Positions 1-8,810 of a stretch of 64,000 bases of DNA are shown here, one piece after another. Position 1 is the stretch's first letter; each line of letters opens with the position of its first letter. The notes beneath the pieces were generated by a model. That model did not search any database. It was not told where the DNA came from and worked only from the letters and a program-made list of their open reading frames with translations. Made by a program: the position numbers and the translations under genes. Source of the stretch: Chryseobacterium sp. BGARF1 (GTDB lineage: Bacteria > Bacteroidota > Bacteroidia > Flavobacteriales > Weeksellaceae); contig NZ_LELA01000058.1 of NCBI RefSeq assembly GCF_001677955.1, positions 1-64,000 on the forward strand, given 5' to 3'.

Positions 1-1
1 C

Positions 2-73
2 CCGGAACATGAGTTGGAGAGTAGGAGGGATTTGGTGTTGGAGAGCATTGGCGTGAGGAGTATGAGCGGATAG
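2..73 (+). CDS. 3' end of an unidentified gene (partial)
   Basis: A frame open from the left edge runs 23 codons to a TAG stop and ends in the residues ESIGVRSMSG. It is rich in Glu and Arg and is followed by about 200 bases of AT-rich spacer before rpoN. The fragment is too short to name. It could also be a chance open frame, so only its position and reading frame are supported. Confidence 0.3.
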   Translation, partial: PEHELESRRDLVLESIGVRSMSG

Positions 74-278
74 ACGGAAATAGCTCCTAAGAAAATTAAT
101 TAAATAAATTTTTGAATGATATGTGCAAAATATAGGATTATATTTTGTGTGAAAATAAGCCAAAACATAATTGTATTGACTTTGTATATTTAATGCTACA
201 AAAATCGTGCTAATGATGTTTTTTCCAAAAAAAAATATTAAATTCGTAGATGTTATGTTAACAAACACAAAGTAGAAT

Positions 279-1742
279 ATGCTAAAACAACATTTACAAC
301 TTAAATTAGGACAGAAACTTGCCCCTCAGCAAATTCAGCTGATGAAGTTGATTCAGCTTCATACTTTGGAATTTGAAGAAGAGCTTGAAAGAGAACTTGA
401 AGAAAATCCTGCACTTGAAGTAGCAAAAGATGAATCTAAAGAAGATGAATATTCTACTTTGGATGAAAGCTATGAAAGCGAGGGTACAGAAAGTATAGAA
501 ACAGATTTTGATGTCAATGAATATCTGTATGATGATGAACCAAGCTATAAAACGGCTTCTAGTAATTATTCTGCCGATGATGAAGATTTTGATAACGAAA
601 GTCTCCTTACTGAGGGACAATCGTTGTATGACTATTTAATGGAGCAAATAAATCTTATTAACATCAGTGATGAAGATCTGAAAATTGCGGAATATATTAT
701 TGGTAATCTAGATACGGACGGATATCTTAGAAGAGAAATTAAGGCGATCGTGGATGACTTGGCTTTTTCTCAGGGAATTTATACAACCAAAGAGAAGGTA
801 GAGGATATACTTGAAAATTATATTCAGAAGCTTGATCCATCTGGTGTTGGGGCTAGAGGTCTACAGGAATGTCTTTTATTGCAGATCGAGAAAAAAATAA
901 GTTCTGATAAGGCAGTTTCTTTAGCTGCTAATATTTTGAGATATCAATTTGAGGCGCTTACCAATAAGCATTATAATAAGATTATTCAGAAATATGATAT
1001 TGAAGAAGAGGATTTGAAAGATGCCTTGGAGGAAATTTCAAAACTGTCACCAAAAGTAGGTGGGAACTTCGATACACAAACCATTACAATCAATCAGGAA
1101 ATTATTCCGGATTTTGTAATTCAGGTGAAAGACGGACAGGTAATCCCAATGCTTAACAGCAAGAATGCACCAACTTTAAGGGTTTCTGAAGAATATAAAG
1201 ATATTTTAACCACATATTCTCACGATAAAAAATCATCTGAGCATAAACAGGCTGCATTATTTATTAAGCAGAAACTGGATGCTGCCAAATGGTATATCGA
1301 TGCAATTAATCAACGTCAGAATACTTTGCTGCAAACGATCAACGCCATCGTTAAATTTCAACATAATTATTTTATTACGGGCGATGAAAAGTCATTGAAG
1401 CCAATGATTTTGAAAGATATTGCTGATATTACTGGTTTTGATATTTCTACAATCTCAAGAGTAGTAAAAAGTAAATATGCCGATACGCCAAACGGTATTC
1501 TTTATCTTAAAGATTTGTTTTCGGATAGTTTGACAAATGATGATGGTGAAGAAGTTTCTACAAAAGAAATAAAAAATCATCTTCAGGAAGTAATTAGTAA
1601 AGAAAATAAGAGAAAACCTTTAACAGATGATGCGTTAGTGGTGATTCTTAAAGAACAAGGGTATAATATTGCCAGACGAACGATTGCAAAATATCGTGAA
1701 CAGCTCAATATTCCAGTCGCAAGATTAAGAAAAGAATTATAA
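279..1742 (+). CDS. rpoN: RNA polymerase sigma-54 factor RpoN
   Basis: Alternative sigma factor that binds core RNA polymerase and recognises -24/-12 promoters, opened by AAA+ activators. The 487 residues show the full family order. There is a Gln/Leu-rich activator-interacting region I (about 1-45, with LAPQQIQLMKLIQL) and a very acidic linker (about 46-115). The core-binding domain follows, then a helix-turn-helix (about 375-400, DISTISRVVKSKYADTPNG). The C-terminal RpoN box ARRTIAKYR lies at 465-473. Length is normal for the family. The gene stands alone and ends in its own hairpin terminator. No activator gene is visible in this window. Confidence 0.97.
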   Translation: MLKQHLQLKLGQKLAPQQIQLMKLIQLHTLEFEEELERELEENPALEVAKDESKEDEYSTLDESYESEGTESIETDFDVNEYLYDDEPSYKTASSNYSADDEDFDNESLLTEGQSLYDYLMEQINLINISDEDLKIAEYIIGNLDTDGYLRREIKAIVDDLAFSQGIYTTKEKVEDILENYIQKLDPSGVGARGLQECLLLQIEKKISSDKAVSLAANILRYQFEALTNKHYNKIIQKYDIEEEDLKDALEEISKLSPKVGGNFDTQTITINQEIIPDFVIQVKDGQVIPMLNSKNAPTLRVSEEYKDILTTYSHDKKSSEHKQAALFIKQKLDAAKWYIDAINQRQNTLLQTINAIVKFQHNYFITGDEKSLKPMILKDIADITGFDISTISRVVKSKYADTPNGILYLKDLFSDSLTNDDGEEVSTKEIKNHLQEVISKENKRKPLTDDALVVILKEQGYNIARRTIAKYREQLNIPVARLRKEL

Positions 1743-1747
1743 AACAG

Positions 1748-1778
1748 AAAAGCATTTCAAATTTGAAATGCTTTTTTT
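1748..1778 (+). terminator. rho-independent terminator after rpoN
   Basis: AAAGCATTTCAAA and TTTGAAATGCTTT form a nearly continuous stem followed by a T run, six bases after the rpoN stop. Confidence 0.85.
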
Positions 1779-1801
1779 GTGCTGAATATGTAATAATATT
1801 T

Positions 1802-2476
1802 TTAGTTTTCCTGAGATTCTATTTCTTTTAATTGACTTAAATTTTTATCGAGCCTGCTCATAATAATTCCGTAGACCAATCTGTAATAAACCCAAATCAG
1901 AATAACGCACAAAATTGTACCTACTATAATTCCAACAATAAATCCTGTAAAAGCGGAGTTGTTGATTTCTATGTTTTGAACATTTAAAATATAAAAAGCA
2001 AATCCGATTAGTGTACTTATCAGAATTAGCAATAACCCGATATTGGTTAAAATAAAAGCATTGACTGTTTTTTTGAAGGTAATTATTCTTGTAATAAATG
2101 CTTTGAGGTCTTCTTCAATTTTAATTTTACGGTAGTTTTGATAAAATTTAAATACAAAAAATCCGGTAACTACAAGGCTAAGAATTTTTACAATTAAATA
2201 AATATTGTCAAGTTTAGTGACCAGTTGGCTATCTTTATGCACCCCCATTTTTTCTAAAATACTCAAGAAACTATCTGATTCATTATTTTGTATAAGATAA
2301 AATACACCCAAAACACTGAAAAGTAAAAACTCCATTACGCTGATCCAGAAAATATATTTCATGTAATTACGTGACTTATTGTTGAGCATTTTCAGAATCT
2401 CATTATCATTATATTTAGGCTGAACAGGTTGTTCCTGCCAGGTTTTCTTAAAGCTGTCTAAATCAAATTCAGGCAT
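1802..2476 (-). CDS. four-TM membrane protein, putative anti-sigma partner
   Basis: A 224-residue protein with a soluble N-terminus of about 40 residues (FDLDSFKKTWQEQPVQPKYN) followed by four hydrophobic segments at roughly 40-62, 85-108, 135-165 and 178-205. Its start overlaps the stop of the upstream ECF sigma factor gene by 8 bases, so the two are translationally coupled. By position and topology (cytosolic head plus membrane anchor) it probably holds the sigma factor at the membrane. No canonical anti-sigma zinc motif (HxxxCxxC) is present, so the role is inferred from context. It could be an unrelated membrane protein. Confidence 0.75.
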   Translation of the reverse strand: MPEFDLDSFKKTWQEQPVQPKYNDNEILKMLNNKSRNYMKYIFWISVMEFLLFSVLGVFYLIQNNESDSFLSILEKMGVHKDSQLVTKLDNIYLIVKILSLVVTGFFVFKFYQNYRKIKIEEDLKAFITRIITFKKTVNAFILTNIGLLLILISTLIGFAFYILNVQNIEINNSAFTGFIVGIIVGTILCVILIWVYYRLVYGIIMSRLDKNLSQLKEIESQEN

Positions 2477-2960
2477 ATTTTTCCATTTTTTCTTTAAGTA
2501 TTTTCTTTAATCTGTTCATTTTCACACGTGCATTTACTTCCGTAATACCTAAGTTTTCTGCTATATCTTTATAGGGTAAGTCGTCGAGATACATCATTAC
2601 GATTGCTCTTTCTACATTTGGTAAAGTTTTGATTACCGTGTAAAGAAGTGAAATCTGTTGCTGCTTGTCATCATCATCTTCAATAAAATCTCTGTGATTG
2701 ATGTCGAGCTCATTAGTTGGTAAGCTTTTACTTTTTTTTCTGAAAAGAGTGATTGCAGTGTTAAGGGCAACACGATACATCCAGGTAGAAATCTTTGAAT
2801 TTCCTTTAAAAGAATCATAGCTTCGCCAAAGCTGTAAGACAATTTCCTGGAAAAGGTCTTCCTCATCTTCCAGCGAATTGGTGTACAGACGCGATACTTT
2901 AATAATCAAACCCTGATTATCTTTTACAAGCTGTGCAAATTCTTTCTCTTTAGAAATCAA
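2469..2960 (-). CDS. ECF RNA polymerase sigma-70 family factor
   Basis: Extracytoplasmic-function sigma factor. Region 2 is visible as EEDLFQEIVLQLWRSYDSF plus STWMYRVALNTA. Region 4 is a helix-turn-helix, LPYKDIAENLGITEVNARV. The frame is open upstream to an ATG at 3002, but the extra 14 residues (SNYIISSCSYIFIL) are hydrophobic and unlike the family. A TTG start at 2960, giving MISKEKEFAQ, fits sigma factors better, so I use it (163 residues). It is the first gene of a pair with the overlapping membrane protein gene, the usual ECF sigma/regulator layout. Confidence 0.9.
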   Translation of the reverse strand: MISKEKEFAQLVKDNQGLIIKVSRLYTNSLEDEEDLFQEIVLQLWRSYDSFKGNSKISTWMYRVALNTAITLFRKKSKSLPTNELDINHRDFIEDDDDKQQQISLLYTVIKTLPNVERAIVMMYLDDLPYKDIAENLGITEVNARVKMNRLKKILKEKMEKYA

Positions 2961-3000
2961 AATAAATATATAACTGCACGAAGATATGATATAATTTGAC

Positions 3001-3105
3001 AATTTGAAAATTTAGTAATTTGGAAATGAATGAATAAAGCATTTTTTCAAATAAACACAATGAATTAAAAATTTTCAAATTATTTCATTCCCGAATTTTC
3101 AAATT
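3001..3105. repeat. imperfect inverted repeat before rnpB
   Basis: Arms at about 3001-3029 and 3078-3105 both carry AATTTGAAAATT next to GAAATGAAT-like sequence, in opposite orientation. The same AATTTGAAAATTTG word recurs at about 30853-30895 and 32210-32230 in other spacers, suggesting a dispersed intergenic repeat. Confidence 0.5.
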
Positions 3106-3108
3106 ATC

Positions 3109-3116
3109 TATCTTTG
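3109..3116 (+). promoter_or_regulatory. -7 promoter box of rnpB
   Basis: TATCTTTG matches the Bacteroidetes TAnnTTTG -7 element and ends six bases before the 5' end of the RNase P RNA at 3123, the spacing expected for a transcription start. No clear -33 TTTG is seen. Confidence 0.7.
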
Positions 3117-3122
3117 CAGCCA

Positions 3123-3441
3123 CGAGAAAATCGGCTTGTTGATTCTTACTTCGGTAAGGGTAGGAAAGTCCGGACACCATAGAGCAGCAAAGCGGATAAC
3201 ATCCGTCATCCGTGAGGATAGGACAAGTGCAACAGAAAGCAGGTACAGTTCGGCTGTAGTGAAACCAGGTAAACTCTTTGCGGTGCAATGATAAGTATAT
3301 CGGTTCTTTTCAGTAATGAAAATAGGAGTTGCTCGCTCTGAAAGCCGAGGGGTAATCAGCTCAAGTTTTGCAGCAATGTAAAGCGTAGATAAATAACAGG
3401 CACTTTTTTAAAGTACAAAATCCGGCTTATAGATTTTCTCG
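3123..3441 (+). ncRNA. rnpB: RNase P RNA (class A)
   Basis: Catalytic RNA of ribonuclease P, which trims the 5' leader from pre-tRNAs. The ends pair (CGAGAAAATC with GATTTTCTCG), forming helix P1. The conserved GGAAAGTCCGGACACCATAG core block is at about 3162-3181. The 3' partner AAAATCCGGCTTAT lies at about 3417-3430. A T run follows the last paired base and serves as terminator. Total length is about 319 nt, in the normal range. A 67-codon antisense frame over it has no support as a gene. Confidence 0.95.
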
Positions 3442-3481
3442 TTTTTTTTAATATATTAGCATTCTTAAAAATACAAGTACT

Positions 3482-4375
3482 ATGAATAAAAAATTATCTA
3501 TTTTATTAAAGGCAGCTATGGTTTCTTTAATTTTCCTTTCTTGTTCTGGAGGAGAATCTGATGATGTTTCAGAGAATACGAATATAAACATTGGAAATAG
3601 TGGAAACAATTTAATATTAGTTTCTTCAAAAACACAAGCGTCTATTGATACTACTTTTGAATTTTATTTCCAAAATTCTATTAATGAACAAATAACTAAT
3701 GTGAATTGGGATTTTGGTGATGGATCTACTTATTATGGGGACGGATCTTTATCTAAAATTTATCATAATTATAAAACAGCAGGTAGTTTTACTGTAAAGG
3801 CAACACTAGTATTAGCTGGGGGAACAAATATTGTAAAGACAGTAAATGTAACAGTTACTAATACTAATTTATTAAAAATAAAGAAAATTACTGTTACTTC
3901 TATTCCTCAAAAAACTACAAATCTGAATTGGGTAATGGTAACAGGAACGACTGGAAATTGGGTGAATTTTACTGGAGCGTGGGATGAAAGTAAAAGTTAT
4001 ATGACTACAAATGTTAATAAATATGCAGATATGTATCTAGAGTTATATAAAAATTCATCAACGCCAGATCCTAATAATCCTCATCAGTTTCTGCCTTCAA
4101 ATACATCATTTATGTTATCAACAGGGATTGTAACTAATCAACAAGCGAATGTTGTTTTTGATTTATCTAGTTACAATATTACTTTAGGATATGAGGCATT
4201 AAACGGGTTTAATATTTATTTTAAAGATAATGATGCTGTTAATTCATTAGTAGAGGATGGAAGCCCAGATGAACTAATGGCTACATTTTCAATCCCTGCT
4301 TCTGAGTTCATTGGTAGTTCGCGTACATTTACTCAAGGTAATTTATCATTCAAAATTGATTTTGAAAAATTATAA
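3482..4375 (+). CDS. PKD-domain lipoprotein of unknown function
   Basis: A 297-residue secreted lipoprotein. The N-terminus MNKKLSILLKAAMVSLIFLSC is a type II signal peptide with lipobox FLSC, followed by SGGESDD; the acidic residues after Cys suggest export to the outer surface as in other Bacteroidetes. A PKD domain spans about 50-130, with the hallmark WDFGDGS at about 79-85 and HNYKTAGSFTVKATL. The C-terminal half has no family I recognise. Its stretch KDNDAVNSLVEDGSPDELMATFSI resembles a C2-like calcium loop only weakly. Base composition is more AT-rich than the neighbouring genes. It is a single gene between rnpB and a shared terminator. Confidence 0.8.
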   Translation: MNKKLSILLKAAMVSLIFLSCSGGESDDVSENTNINIGNSGNNLILVSSKTQASIDTTFEFYFQNSINEQITNVNWDFGDGSTYYGDGSLSKIYHNYKTAGSFTVKATLVLAGGTNIVKTVNVTVTNTNLLKIKKITVTSIPQKTTNLNWVMVTGTTGNWVNFTGAWDESKSYMTTNVNKYADMYLELYKNSSTPDPNNPHQFLPSNTSFMLSTGIVTNQQANVVFDLSSYNITLGYEALNGFNIYFKDNDAVNSLVEDGSPDELMATFSIPASEFIGSSRTFTQGNLSFKIDFEKL

Positions 4376-4380
4376 TATTA

Positions 4381-4406
4381 AAAGCCTCAATTTATGAGGC
4401 TTTTTT
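4381..4406. terminator. bidirectional terminator between convergent genes
   Basis: AAAGCCTCA and TGAGGCTTT form a 9-bp stem with a 5-nt loop and T runs on both strands. It serves the lipoprotein gene (+) and ppk2 (-), whose stop codon overlaps its edge. Confidence 0.8.
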
Positions 4407-5274
4407 ACTCACTTTCAAGCTGCTTTTTAGCATCTTTTAAATCTGCTCTGTCTTCTTCCGAAAGTTTCGGGAATTTCAAATCCATTTTTTCTAACGTATC
4501 AATAATGATCTGTAATGCAGAAAGTCTTGCAAACCATTTATTGTCTGCGGGAATTACGTACCAAGGTGCTTCATCTTTTGAGGTTTCATTGATGGCAGTT
4601 TCGTAGCATTCCATATATTGGTCAAACAAAGCTCTTTCGGGAAGGTCAGCAGCTGAGAATTTCCAGTTTTTTTCCTGTTCGTTGATACGGTCTAAAAGCC
4701 TTTTCTTTTGCTCATCTTTAGAAACATTCAAGAAAATTTTAATAATTGTCGTTCCGTTTTGAGCGAGGTGTTTCTCAAAATTTCTGATGCTTTCATATCT
4801 GTTTTCCCAGAATTTTTTATCGAAATCTTTTACAGAATCCCATGTTTTTTCGCTTAAATTATATTCAGGATGTACTTTACAGACCAAAACACTTTCATAA
4901 TGAGAACGGTTAAAAATACCGATCATACCTTTCTGAGGTAAAGCTAAATAATGTCTCCAAAGAAAATCATGCGAATATTCTTTAGAACTAGGAGTTTTAA
5001 AACTGGTAACATTGCAGCCTTGAGGATTTACACCTCCAAAAACATGCTCTATCAAACTGTCTTTTCCGGCAGCATCCATCGCTTGCAGAACGACTAAAAG
5101 TGATTGGCTTCCGTCGGCATACATTTTTTCCTGAAGCTCTCTCAGTTTTTCTTTTTCCTGAATTAATAACTGCACACCTTCTTCTTTAGTGAGCTTTCCT
5201 TTATACTCTGTTGACGATTTTTTTATTGAAAATTTACCTTTCACTAAAAAATCGTCTGAGAAATTATTATCCAT
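4405..5274 (-). CDS. ppk2: polyphosphate kinase 2 family protein
   Basis: A 289-residue PPK2-type kinase transferring phosphate between polyphosphate and nucleotides in the cytosol. Visible motifs are Walker A-like MDAAGKDS (about 67-74), the following GGVNPQGCNVTSFKTPSS segment, the lid/recognition motif FNRSHYESVLV (about 122-132) and WDSVKDFDKKFWENRYESIRNFE. Length fits the single-domain class I PPK2 group, close to the PPK2_rel_1 subfamily. Whether it prefers ADP or AMP as acceptor cannot be read from sequence. It is monocistronic, with a 7-bp tandem repeat about 70 bases upstream of its start. Confidence 0.93.
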   Translation of the reverse strand: MDNNFSDDFLVKGKFSIKKSSTEYKGKLTKEEGVQLLIQEKEKLRELQEKMYADGSQSLLVVLQAMDAAGKDSLIEHVFGGVNPQGCNVTSFKTPSSKEYSHDFLWRHYLALPQKGMIGIFNRSHYESVLVCKVHPEYNLSEKTWDSVKDFDKKFWENRYESIRNFEKHLAQNGTTIIKIFLNVSKDEQKKRLLDRINEQEKNWKFSAADLPERALFDQYMECYETAINETSKDEAPWYVIPADNKWFARLSALQIIIDTLEKMDLKFPKLSEEDRADLKDAKKQLESE

Positions 5275-5342
5275 ATTTTTTATGATTTAATGATTTAATT
5301 CAATAGATAAATGATGATGGGATTTCAATATATCTTAACTTT

Positions 5343-5390
5343 CTAACATCTAACATCTAACATCTAACATCTAACATCTAACATCTAACA
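5343..5390. repeat. 7-bp tandem repeat CTAACAT
   Basis: Six perfect copies of CTAACAT followed by a partial seventh, in the spacer upstream of ppk2. A similar heptamer array (CCATCAA/CTATCAA) lies directly before recX at 38104-38148. Confidence 0.95.
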
Positions 5391-5407
5391 ACATAAATAT
5401 AACAAAA

Positions 5408-5431
5408 AAACCGCCTCAATTGAGACGGTTT
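5408..5431 (-). terminator. terminator of the DUF1573 gene
   Basis: On the minus strand AAACCG-CTCAATTGAG-CGGTTT (one internal mismatch) is followed by a run of T, 20 bases after the stop codon. Confidence 0.75.
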
Positions 5432-5451
5432 AAGAATTTTTAAAGTAAAAA

Positions 5452-5907
5452 TTATTTTTTAGCTGCAATTTTAGCTGCTTTTTTGTCAGCTTTTGCTTTA
5501 GCTTTTTGTTCTGCAGGAGTTAATGGTTTTGGTTCTGGAGCATTAGCAGTTACTTCACCTTTAATGTAAATTACACTTCTGCTGTTTACAGGGTCATTAG
5601 AAAATACCTCGATCATTTTGTTGAAAGGAGAAACAGTTGCAGTGTTGTATCCAACTTTAATTTTTGCTGATTTTCCAGGTGCAATAGGATCTTGGCTAAA
5701 TTCTGGAGTAGTACATCCACAAGCTGGCTTTACATTAGAAATAATAAGAGGCTTATCTCCTGTATTAGTTACTGTAAAGAATCTTGTACCATCAGAATTT
5801 GGCTTAATTTGACCATATTCATAAGTAGTTTTGTCGAATGTAATTGTTTGTGCAGATGCTAATGCAAATGTTCCGAATAATGCAATTCCTGCTAATAAGT
5901 TTTTCAT
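5452..5907 (-). CDS. secreted DUF1573 domain protein
   Basis: A protein of about 151 residues with Sec signal peptide MKNLLAGIALFGTFALASAQ, then one DUF1573 domain (about 20-115: FDKTTYEYGQIKPNSDG, FTVTNTGDKPLIISNVKPACGCTTPEF, YNTATVSPFNKMIEVFSND). It ends in a Lys/Ala-rich tail (AEQKAKAKADKKAAKIAAKK) that likely sticks out from the immunoglobulin-like fold. The start at 5907 is chosen because it begins the signal peptide; an in-frame ATG at 5952 adds an unlikely extension. Function of the family is unknown. The CGCT motif in it is characteristic. It has its own promoter and terminator. Confidence 0.9.
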   Translation of the reverse strand: MKNLLAGIALFGTFALASAQTITFDKTTYEYGQIKPNSDGTRFFTVTNTGDKPLIISNVKPACGCTTPEFSQDPIAPGKSAKIKVGYNTATVSPFNKMIEVFSNDPVNSRSVIYIKGEVTANAPEPKPLTPAEQKAKAKADKKAAKIAAKK

Positions 5908-5949
5908 ATTCTTAAAAGTTAATATGTTTGTTAGATAAATTTTGAGAAA

Positions 5950-5957
5950 CAAAGTTA
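5950..5957 (-). promoter_or_regulatory. -7 box of the DUF1573 gene
   Basis: TAACTTTG on the minus strand matches TAnnTTTG, 43 bases before the chosen start at 5907, which further disfavours the start at 5952. Confidence 0.6.
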
Positions 5958-5998
5958 AAAATTATTTTAATTAATGCTTACATTTTTTTACTTTAAAC

Positions 5999-6006
5999 TA
6001 TTTTTG
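5999..6006 (+). promoter_or_regulatory. -7 box of valS
   Basis: TATTTTTG matches TAnnTTTG, 29 bases before the valS ATG; it stands divergent to the box of the DUF1573 gene. Confidence 0.55.
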
Positions 6007-6035
6007 CAAATTATAAGTTATAGAAACCAGAATTT

Positions 6036-8735
6036 ATGCAGATTTCAGAAAAGTATAATCCACAGCAAACAGAACAAAAATGGTACAATTACTGGCTGGA
6101 AAACAAATATTTCCACTCAGAACCCAACGAAAAGCCTCCTTATACGATTGTAATTCCACCGCCTAACGTCACCGGGATACTTCATATGGGGCATATGTTG
6201 AATAATACCATTCAGGATGTTTTGGTCCGTCGTGCAAGAATGCAGGGCTTTAATGCTTGTTGGGTTCCGGGAACAGATCACGCTTCAATTGCTACCGAAG
6301 CGAAAGTTGTTGCTAAACTGAAGTCTGAAGGAATCAACAAATCTGATATTACCAGAGAAGAATTCTTAAAGCACGCTTGGGAATGGACTGACAAATACGG
6401 CGGAACAATTCTTGAGCAGTTGAAGAAATTGGGTTGTTCTTGCGATTGGGACAGAACCCGTTTCACAATGGAAGAATCTCTTTCTCAACAGGTAACTAAA
6501 TCTTTTGTTGATTTGTATAACAAAGGATTGATTTATCGTGGCTACAGAATGGTCAACTGGGATCCGGAGGCTAAAACCAATATTTCTGATGAAGAAGTAA
6601 TCTTTAAAGAGCAAAACGGAAAACTATATTTCCTTAAATATAAAATCGAAGGTACAGAAGAATTCCTTTCGGTGGCTACAACGCGTCCTGAAACTATTTT
6701 TGGTGATACTGCAGTTTGTATCAATCCTAACGATGAGAGATATGCTCATCTGAAAGGTAAAAATGTAATCGTTCCGATTGTTAACAGAGTTATTCCAATC
6801 ATTGAAGATGAATATGTTGATATTGAATTTGGAACAGGGGCGCTGAAAATTACGCCGGCTCACGACATTAATGACTATGAAATTGGACAAAAACATCAGT
6901 TACCAATGATTGATTCTTTGGATGATGACGGAAATCTTAACGAGCACGGATTGCATTACGTAGGAAAAAACAGATTCGACGTAAGAAAACAAATCGCTAA
7001 AGAATTAGAAACAAATGATCTTTTGTTGAAGGCAGAAGATTATATGAATAAAGTAGGAACATCTGAAAGAACAGGTGCGGTTATCGAGCCTAAAGTTTCT
7101 GTTCAATGGTTTTTAAAGATGTCTGAGATTGCAAAACCAGCTTTGGATGTTGTAATGGATGATGAAGTAAAATTCTATCCAGAAAAATTTAAAAATACTT
7201 ACAAATATTGGATGGAAAACATCCGTGACTGGAATATTTCTCGTCAGCTTTGGTGGGGACAGCAAATTCCTGCTTTCTATTACGGAGATGGTGAAAATGA
7301 TTTCGTAGTTGCAGAAGATAAATATCAGGCACTTGTAGTATTAGAAGAGAAAAAGGGAATTATAGCTCAGCTTGAAGATTTAAGACAAGACGAAGATGCA
7401 TTAGATACATGGTTTTCATCATGGTTGTGGCCAATGTCTGTTTTTGATGGCTTGAATAATCCGGATAATAAAGATATTAATTACTATTATCCAACTTCAG
7501 ATTTGGTAACAGGTCCGGATATTATTTTCTTCTGGGTTGCCAGAATGATCATGGCAGGATTGGAATACAGAAAAGAAGTTCCGTTTAAGAATGTTTATTT
7601 TACAGGGATTGTAAGAGATAAAATTGGCAGAAAAATGTCTAAATCTCTTGGGAATTCACCAGATCCATTAGACTTAATCGAGCGTTACGGAGCTGATGCA
7701 GTAAGAGTAGGAATTATGATGAGTTCTGCAGCAGGAAACGATTTGAAATTTGATTCTGAGCAGATTGATGAAGAAGGAAATGTTTTAACTGAAAAGCAGA
7801 TAAAACAAAGAATGGAAGAAGGTAAAGATGCTGTTTACACGTCACCTCTTTGCGATTTGGGAAGAAATTTTGGAACAAAGATCTGGAATGCTTTCCGATT
7901 GATCAACATGTGGAATCATGAAGATAAGCCGGCTAATTCAACAGATATTCAGACGATAGAATGGTTCGAAAATCAATTGAATAAAACAATTGCTGAAGTT
8001 AATGACCAGTTCAGTAAATTTAGAATTTCGGATGCTTTAAGCTTACTTCAAAAATTAGTTAAAGATGATTTCTGTGGTTGGTATTTGGAAGCAATTAAAC
8101 CCAATTATGGTGAAGGTATTTCTAAAGAAGTTTATACAAAGACGATTTATTTATTTGAAGAATTGATGAAACTACTTCATCCGTTCATGCCTTTCTTAAC
8201 GGAAGAATTGTGGCAGACGATTTCAGACAGAAAAATAGAAGATGCTTTGATGATCTCTCAGCAGAAGAAAGCAGAAACATTCAGCGAAGATATTATCAAG
8301 AAATTTGAGACTGCTCAGGATTTGATCTCAGGTGTTAGAAACTACCGTCAGACAAAAGGCATTTCGCCAAGAGAAGCTGCAGAAGTTTATACCAACGCTA
8401 CTGAGTTTGACAACGAATCGGTAATTAAGAGATTAGCCAATATTTCTGAAATTCATTTTGGAGCAAAAACAGATAAACCAAGTTTTACATTCCTTGTTGG
8501 ATCTACGGAAGTTTCAATTCCGTTAAGTGAAAACTTAGATTTGGGTGAAGAAAAAACAAAAACAGAAGAAGAATTAAAATACCTAAAAGGCTTCCTTATT
8601 TCTGTTGATAAGAAATTATCTAACGAAAAGTTTGTTGCCAATGCAAAACCAGAAGTGGTAGAAAGCGAGCGCAAAAAACAAAAAGATGCGCAAGATAAGA
8701 TTGCGATTTTAGAAGAGAAGCTAAAAAGTTTATAA
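6036..8735 (+). CDS. valS: valyl-tRNA synthetase
   Basis: Class I aminoacyl-tRNA synthetase charging tRNA-Val in the cytosol. The 899 residues show the HIGH motif as HMGH at 50-53 (PPPNVTGILHMGH) and an editing CP1 domain with TTRPETIFGDTAVCINPND and GTGALKITPAHDINDYEIG. NISRQLWWGQQIPAF follows, and the KMSKS loop GRKMSKSLGNSPDP lies at about 532-545. An anticodon-binding domain and a C-terminal coiled-coil arm (about 830-899) complete it. Length is usual for the bacterial enzyme. No T-box or other leader structure is seen upstream. Confidence 0.98.
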   Translation: MQISEKYNPQQTEQKWYNYWLENKYFHSEPNEKPPYTIVIPPPNVTGILHMGHMLNNTIQDVLVRRARMQGFNACWVPGTDHASIATEAKVVAKLKSEGINKSDITREEFLKHAWEWTDKYGGTILEQLKKLGCSCDWDRTRFTMEESLSQQVTKSFVDLYNKGLIYRGYRMVNWDPEAKTNISDEEVIFKEQNGKLYFLKYKIEGTEEFLSVATTRPETIFGDTAVCINPNDERYAHLKGKNVIVPIVNRVIPIIEDEYVDIEFGTGALKITPAHDINDYEIGQKHQLPMIDSLDDDGNLNEHGLHYVGKNRFDVRKQIAKELETNDLLLKAEDYMNKVGTSERTGAVIEPKVSVQWFLKMSEIAKPALDVVMDDEVKFYPEKFKNTYKYWMENIRDWNISRQLWWGQQIPAFYYGDGENDFVVAEDKYQALVVLEEKKGIIAQLEDLRQDEDALDTWFSSWLWPMSVFDGLNNPDNKDINYYYPTSDLVTGPDIIFFWVARMIMAGLEYRKEVPFKNVYFTGIVRDKIGRKMSKSLGNSPDPLDLIERYGADAVRVGIMMSSAAGNDLKFDSEQIDEEGNVLTEKQIKQRMEEGKDAVYTSPLCDLGRNFGTKIWNAFRLINMWNHEDKPANSTDIQTIEWFENQLNKTIAEVNDQFSKFRISDALSLLQKLVKDDFCGWYLEAIKPNYGEGISKEVYTKTIYLFEELMKLLHPFMPFLTEELWQTISDRKIEDALMISQQKKAETFSEDIIKKFETAQDLISGVRNYRQTKGISPREAAEVYTNATEFDNESVIKRLANISEIHFGAKTDKPSFTFLVGSTEVSIPLSENLDLGEEKTKTEEELKYLKGFLISVDKKLSNEKFVANAKPEVVESERKKQKDAQDKIAILEEKLKSL

Positions 8736-8740
8736 CAAAT

Positions 8741-8794
8741 AAGGTTGAGACTTAGGCTAAGGTTAAAAATTATCTTAATCTTAGCCTCAACCTT
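8741..8794. repeat. large inverted repeat after valS
   Basis: AAGGTTG...AGGCTAAG...TTAA pairs with TTAA...CTTAGCCT...CAACCTT, giving a long interrupted stem. It sits six bases after the valS stop and may act as a terminator, but the following T run is missing; the element fills the whole spacer. Confidence 0.6.
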
Positions 8795-8810
8795 AACCTA
8801 AAAAATTAAA

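Noticed and set aside
306..620. 104-codon minus-strand frame
   Set aside because: Antisense shadow of rpoN, made of Phe/Ile-rich codons from its acidic linker.
3085..3288. 67-codon minus-strand frame
   Set aside because: It lies antisense to the RNase P RNA, whose sequence explains the region.
5343..5390. CRISPR or phage att repeat
   Set aside because: Simple 7-bp tandem repeat without spacers.
5958..6035. T-box leader before valS
   Set aside because: The spacer is too short and shows no specifier stem or T-box consensus; Bacteroidetes generally lack them.
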